Shown here piece by piece: positions 58,853 to 64,000 of a stretch of 64,000 nt of DNA; position 1 is the first letter of the stretch, and each line of letters begins with the position of its first letter. The notes under the pieces were generated by a model. That model was not told the origin of the DNA. It did not search any database and was given only the letters and a program-made list of their open reading frames with translations. The position numbers were made by a program, and so were the translations under genes. Origin of the DNA: Oscheius dolichura (Eukaryota; Nematoda; Chromadorea; Rhabditida; Rhabditidae); the NCBI GenBank assembly GCA_932521035.1, contig OW051496.1, positions 1,860,001-1,924,000 on the forward strand. Reading direction: 5' to 3'.

Positions 58853-59530
58853 GCCCGGCGCGAAGCGCCAAAATTAGGTAGATCTGTTAGTTTTTGAGCT
58901 ATGACGTCAAACATATTTTTTCATTTTTGTTCCAGTGACTCTCTTCAACTAAAAAATTTGGAAAGTCTGAAATAGTTATCTTATTTGGGATGGTCTTTTA
59001 CACCTGGATGCTGATTTTCATGAAATTTGGCCGAAAAATCCAAAAGCTGCAACATCAAACAGGTGCGGCGCGTCCTCGCTGCAGTGCTTTTCGCTGTGGC
59101 CTTTCTTCGAAAGCGTTGTGTGCCCAACCAAAACCTTTTGCAAAACAGTTACATGCACACTTTTTTACGCTGATTCCGAATATGTAGTTAAAAAATTAGA
59201 TGAGTAGGTTAGTTTTCTGGATATAACATCAAACACTTTATTTCATGTTTGCATACGTAACCTATTTCGGCTACTCAAATTTAAAAATCTGACATTACTA
59301 TCTTATTTGGCATGGACGTTTATCCTTTGGTGCAAATTTTGATGGAAATTGTCTGAAAAATGGAAGAGCCGCACCATCAAACAGATGCGGCACGCCGTCG
59401 AACGCGTTTTCTGTAACAATTGGACTGCAGAGCCGTAAAAACTTCCTAAAATGACTTCATTCCCATTGCTAGTGGCATCCTCGAGCTCAATACATTTTTT
59501 TGTCAATTATATGAAATCTAATGAGTATTT
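58853..59530. repeat. Dispersed repeat, copy 2 (matches 3300-4045)
   Basis: Contains two tandem versions of an AAAATTAG-TAGxTxxGTTAGTTTT block (58870 and 59188) and the GGACTGCAGAGCCGTAAAAA block. Confidence 0.7.
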
Positions 59531-59795
59531 AGAGATACAATAATGAGTATTTAGAGATACTTCACACTGCTTCGCCGAAGTTGATCAGCAGAAGAGGTAA
59601 AATCAGCCAGCAGGATGTCACCAACTTGAGCCTTTGCTACATCAACACGTTTAAAAAAGCTGATGAAGCTAAACTTATAACTGGCAGAAGGATATTGCAA
59701 CAGCCATAGCATTAGCGGCGGCTATGAAGTTCTTCAAGACTTTCAAAGTTACGGTAAGCATTCTCCCATTAACTACATAACAATCAAGTTTATAG

Positions 59796-59981
59796 ACTTT
59801 GAGGACCGTTGTCTTTTCTGAGCCTTCTAGAAAGGAATTCGATGGAATTCTGAAGACTGTGACAGGAACAAATACAGCGTGGAAACTGAATTCGAGTAAA
59901 TCGGCAAATGCAGCGATAGACAAACTATTGCGAACTATTAAAAAGAAGACATTGAAGGATTTACTTTACCAAATATTGTAA
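59796..59981 (+). CDS. Small hypothetical exon
   Basis: A 61-residue frame (TLRTVVFSEPSRKEFDGIL..., ending LLYQIL) starts right after a TTTATAG acceptor. It could join phase 0 to a piece ending FKTFKVT at 59753, but the upstream piece has no start. No family recognised. Confidence 0.25.
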   Translation, partial: TLRTVVFSEPSRKEFDGILKTVTGTNTAWKLNSSKSANAAIDKLLRTIKKKTLKDLLYQIL

Positions 59982-60182
59982 TAGTAATTACGTTTACTGT
60001 ATGTAGGTATACCGAACCTGTTTTGGCTTTGTTTGAGAGAACTAATCGTATATTATAATGAATTTTCATACTCGCTTAGAAAGAGAGGTCCCTCTTATTC
60101 TATTTCAAATTTATTTGGAAACGAGGCACAACTATCCGTGAATTAAGAGACATTCTAGACGAATGTCAACAAAAAGTGAACA

Positions 60183-60721
60183 ATTCGTTTGTTGGAAAAA
60201 GAGGAGACTCAAGAAAAAGTGTTATTTGTGTTTACCATAGCTGAACCCTACAAAAAGTGAACAATACATCGCAGATTTTGAGAAGCCTACAAAAAGGGAA
60301 CAATATTTACTACAGGTAAACACAAATAACCGCTACTTTCAACGCTCAGCCTCACAAAAATTCTTTCTCCGCTTTCTGATTTATATGCACAAAAATTCAA
60401 GATAGCACGAAGTGACCGAAGCTCCGCTTCTCTTCTTTTCTTCCCTTGTTCCGACCTCCATCAATAGTCTCTTCTATTTTATTTTGTAGATATAATCCGT
60501 TGCTCATTATGAAAAGCATATAAATCAGAAAGCGGAGAAAGAATTTTTGTGAGGCTGAGCGTTGAAAGTAGCGGTTATTTGTGTTTACCTGTAGTAAATA
60601 TTGTTCCCTTTTTGTAGGCTTCTCAAAATCTGCGATGTATTGTTCACTTTTTGTAGGGTTCAGCTATGGTAAACACAAATAACACTTTTTCTTGAGTCTC
60701 CTCTTTTTCCAACAAACGAAT
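60183..60721. mobile_element. Fold-back element, family A copy 2, in a coiled-coil exon
   Basis: Arms 60183-60388 and 60517-60721 are inverted copies of about 205 nt with CCTACAAAAAGGGAACAAT units, as at 4205-4729. The right end interrupts the exon that ends near 60786. Confidence 0.88.
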
Positions 60722-61289
60722 CTTCTCTTGTGAACTGTTCTTGAAACGTTCCGACTGCTCCGTCACTGCCGTTTCCATTCGATCAACTGAAAAACTTGTA
60801 TAATGGCTTAGATTATAATTTCACTTTTTAGAGAGATTCCTTCAATATTTTGCTGGAAAAGACGGTCCTGATTTTGTAAATTGTTCACATCGAGGCCGAT
60901 CTTCTCTTGTAAAATGACCAGCATCGCATTTTTCTGTTTTAAATTGTTCATTTCTTCGCTTTTCCCTTCTTGTGAATTATTTAAACCAGCAAGAACTTCC
61001 CCGACATCACTAAACTGCTCTTTCAGCTCGTTTATAGCTGCCCAAACTGAAAAAAATTTCATTTCTGTGGAATTTCCGAAAAAACTCACCATCGTCTAGC
61101 TTATTATTGGAATTAGCAGCCTTTTCTGAAAGAATAGTACATTTTTTGATAAAACTACTCACCCAGTTCAAGTGATCGCAATCTCTCTTCCAATTCTTCC
61201 TTTTCCCTTTTCAATCTATCAATTTCCTCCTGTTTTTCCACCGCAATCGCCTGAGCTTCGTACATTTTCAATACCGGATCATCTTCCAT
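60722..61289 (-). pseudogene. Coiled-coil part of a kelch-family gene, truncated by a fold-back element
   Basis: Exons 61163..61289, 61090..61125, 60825..61046 and up to 60786 close in phase: MEDDPVLKMYEAQAIAVEKQ, a short linker, FSVWAAINELKEQF with long heptads, then RMETAVTEQSERF. The last exon is cut at about 60721 by the fold-back element and no kelch exon follows in the next 8 kb. The first two exons have the same lengths (127 and 36 nt) as in the 1.1-kb gene. Confidence 0.75.
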
Positions 61290-61337
61290 CTTTTAATCTA
61301 AAAAGAGGGGATATTTACAGGGATAAAAATGCGAAAA

Positions 61338-61583
61338 TGGCCAGGAGCTGGGTACAAAGGACTTATTGAAGGTGAGCCACGCTGATAGCCACGTTTCTGT
61401 TCTTCTGTCCTTTATCACGGCTGATAAGGAAGTGCGACTCATCATTCGTTTGCCTTTTTGTTCCACTGATGCTTTTTATTTGGCAAGGCGGCAGGGCTTT
61501 ACTCTGGCAAAGTTCTGCCAAAGAAATTTTCCTAATCTGTGCAGTAATTTCTTGTTCTTTTGGCTAGACAACGGTCGGAGAAG
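61338..61583. repeat. Duplicated 5' flank (matches 51749-51965)
   Basis: Begins ATGGCCAGGAGCTGGGTACA in both copies. This copy has an extra 30 bp in the middle. Confidence 0.85.
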
Positions 61584-61730
61584 GTTCGATTTTATTCTCT
61601 CATTTATTTACCAGGTGGCTGAATCCACAAACTTCTAATGGCGTCGCCCTCTAACTCTGCCGTAGGACCCTATACTCATCAAAATGACTTTATTAACCCA
61701 CAAAAAAGGCATATAAATATTGTCTATTCT

Positions 61731-62232
61731 TTATTGTTTACAAAGAAGATCAGCAAAGTGTTGAGGAATAATCACGGAAGATGAACCACAACATTTATAG
61801 GGAAGAGAGGGTCCGTTTCGCCAGCTGTTCCCATTGAATATTTCAAATTGAGAAATGTCTGAATATGCTTGATCCCGTCCTCCAATTGCATAGATTTCGT
61901 TGTCAAGAACTATTCCAGCAAATTGGCTCCGTGGATAGCGCATTGACGCCACCGGATTCCATTTCTCCTTTTCTTTCAAAGGATTCGACTCCAAAACGGA
62001 GGAGCCCCCCATTAGCAGGAGTTGATTTCCATAGGAAGTGAGATAATGATCATAGAAAGGCGTTGGTAGGGACTCTAACACAGTCCACACATCACATTCA
62101 AGATAAAACCATTCCACACTTTTTGTAATTCCACCGGCAATGTATTCAGAATCGCTAGTTATTCCACCAGAAACAATCAATTTCCCATTCCAGACTGTGG
62201 CAGCGGCGTGGGATCTTGGATAGTTCATGTCT
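61731..62232 (-). pseudogene. Orphan kelch 3' exon
   Basis: Complete 3' kelch exon (acceptor TTCCAG at 62233) with blades 4-6 (IVSGG, LLMGG, YAIGG), ending ADLLCKQ. No 5' kelch exon lies upstream; a SINE-like element and palindromes are there instead. Confidence 0.72.
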
Positions 62233-62309
62233 CTGGAAATGATTTTACGTGATACTTAAAATTAAATGCTGTCTGTCTGTCTGCCTGCCCGTGTTCGACA
62301 TGTCGAAAA

Positions 62310-62402
62310 TTTTTGGCCTAATGGCTAAGAGGCCGGCCGCGCGGTCGGAGAGGTCGCGGGTTCGATCCCCGCCGCAGACAAACTTTTTTGCTTTTTTGTT
62401 TT
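62310..62402 (+). repeat. tRNA-derived SINE-like element 4
   Basis: A-box TGGCCTAATGG and B-box GGTTCGATCCC at pol III spacing, then TTTTTTGCTTTTTTGTTTT. The core and tail match 14150-14255. Confidence 0.65.
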
Positions 62403-63105
62403 ACTGTTTTTACGACAGCCGTAGGCTGCCGCAGGTCAACTGGTTGACAGTAAAGGACTAGACAGGGATGACCAGGATAGGAGGATACCCCGAGTTGACG
62501 CGGAAAAAGGGTCTCTATCGACCCTAATTCGTTGAAAAACTCGAAATTGGGCGAGATTTCCTAATTTATTTTGATTTCGGTCCAAATCGAGCCAAACTTC
62601 GTCTGTCCTGAGATTGGAACCGCATAACTCCCAGTCCAGAGGCTCCAATCCCCTGCACCCGTAAATTCTCGGCAGCAGGCTGATTCTTATTCAAAACTGT
62701 TATAAAACATTATCCGGAAAATTTTTCAAAAATTCTCCGGATAATGTGGTCGCAGTGACGCCACTCATTCTAAAAATATAATTATTGCTTGACTTTGATA
62801 TTTTCTCCTTTCATACATGTAGCCCATGATGTGGGCTACAGGATAAGCACAAAAAGAAACTAAATTATAGCCAAAAACATATTTTTTCATTAGATGGCGT
62901 CACTACGTACACATTATCTGAACATCCCTGATCCGAATTGCCGGCAAAAATTATAATAGCCAAACACTGGCAAACGCGACAGCTGCAACAATTTCCGTTT
63001 CTTATCGAAGTCTCCCTTATCAAGGACGACGTTGCCTGCCTGCTCCCTTGTTCAAATCGACTTTTCCCATTCTCAACCTTTCCATAAACTATTTCAGCTA
63101 CTCTA
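62403..63105. other. Spacer, repeats and duplicated 5' flank
   Basis: 62650-62690 repeats part of the 33.1-kb palindrome; 62711-62747 is a hairpin (ATTATCCGGA); 62985-63105 is the inverted copy of 16576-16690. Confidence 0.55.
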
Positions 63106-64000
63106 ATGGCAACTAATCCTTCTGAAGCGAATATAAACACGCTGATTATGGACCTAATGGTAAGAATGATCAGGCTGGAGGCGGAAAATAGAGAATTGAA
63201 GGGGAAAATGGAGCTGATCTCGGGTAGAAACGGTATGTTGGGGGGAGATAATGAGCTGTATTTTTAGAGGGGAATGGTCCGAATTGGACTGGAGCGATAG
63301 ACAACCTGGAAGAAAAAAGACAATTGATCCCAGGACAAGTGGATAAGGGAACGGTGGGGTATTGGGGAATAGAATAATTGGCATTCTTTTAGATTCTAGT
63401 CCTTGGAGGAGATAAAGATGGCAGAGGAACAGATGAAATGGTCATTTTGAAAGAAGACAGATGGATTAAATTGGCATTGAAATTACCGAGAAAACTTAGT
63501 GCCGGAGGTGCAGTATATCTGGATGGAGAGATCTATATATTCGGTGGTTCTCTATACAAAGAATTACACAAATTGGATAACAAAACATTGGAATGAATAC
63601 GATTGGCAGTTATGAATGAGGGACGACGGCGTATTTCAAATAGTAGTGTGGAATGGAATGGATCCATCTGGGCGTTTGGAGGATGGAATGGAAACGGCTA
63701 CTTGAAAAGTGTGGAACGATATGATCCGAAGGAGAACAAATGGATTAAAATGCCGTGAGTTGAACACTTTCCCCCAATTTTGCTCTTCTGCTCGGTTTCC
63801 AACGGCCGCTTTGTCTCTCAAACGAGATGATACAACATCTGATACAAGGCTCAATCAGGGCTAATCAATATTTTAGGGACATGAAATATTCGCGATCTCG
63901 TGCAGCTGCAGCAGTTCATAATGGCAAATTCATTGTCTGTGGTGGATGGGGTTATCCAACTCCTTTGAAAAGTGTGGAATGTTTCGACCCGGAGAGTGGT
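63106..64000 (+). pseudogene. Coiled-coil kelch gene with a nonsense mutation (runs off window)
   Basis: Exons 63106..63232, 63268..63353, 63393..63754 and 63877..>64000 keep the family phases. It is an inverted copy of the 14.6-kb gene (start MATNPSEANINTLIMDLMVR) but lacks two of its coil exons. In the first kelch exon the conserved tryptophan of KW-IRLA is changed from TGG to TGA at about 63594, stopping translation in blade 2. Splice sites and the rest of the frame are intact, so the loss is recent, or the stop is an allele or error. Confidence 0.8.

Overview
The window is from a nematode nuclear genome. A complete cuticle collagen gene (N-terminal membrane segment, RQKR cleavage site, Gly-X-Y blocks) and a secreted-type receptor with insulin/EGF-receptor L domains but no kinase point to this. 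So do very short introns (about 36-50 nt, TTTCAG acceptors), and splice-acceptor-like sequences just 5' of several start codons with no upstream exon, as expected for spliced-leader trans-splicing. The genus cannot be read from the sequence.

The region is dominated by a recently expanded family built from interchangeable modules: a TKL-like protein kinase domain, coiled-coil exons and a six-blade kelch propeller encoded by two exons. There are about 15 kelch loci or remnants, mostly on the minus strand. Two intact coiled-coil-kelch genes lie at 1.1-2.7 and 14.6-16.6 kb, a kelch-only gene at 17.3-18.4 kb (+), and a nonsense-mutated copy at 63.1-64.0 kb (+). I could assemble three kinase-kelch fusion genes exon by exon, with every splice phase closing: 583 aa at 19.9-22.1 kb (kinase-kelch), 762 aa at 23.5-26.9 kb (kinase-kelch-half kinase), and 1036 aa at 40.7-45.3 kb (kinase, three coiled-coil exon-pair cassettes, kelch, kelch). 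A fourth copy at 47.6-50.8 kb has a frameshift, and a fifth kinase gene runs off the left edge. Modules join at phase-0 introns, usually ACG|gt...ag|AT(T/A)TTG before the first kelch blade. This explains how unequal exchange keeps making open chimeras.

Between the array members lie single-copy genes: the collagen (6.7-8.3 kb), the L-domain receptor (9.9-13.0 kb), a 5'-truncated von Willebrand A-domain gene (18.7-19.0 kb), a C-type-lectin-like 3' exon (28.2-28.5 kb), an ENY2/SUS1 homologue (29.5-30.0 kb), two paralogous small acidic proteins (30.9-32.1 and 34.4-36.4 kb), and a fragment of a PIF1-type helicase (58.2-58.8 kb).

The spaces are filled with non-autonomous mobile DNA: TTAA-flanked piggyBac-like elements (two families), several fold-back/MITE families, tRNA-derived SINE-like elements with a common 3' tail, and many segmental duplications of 0.2-1.8 kb. 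Several insertions sit in exons, or right beside splice sites, of the kinase-kelch genes. All gene models are read by eye from splice consensus and phase; none is backed by transcript data.
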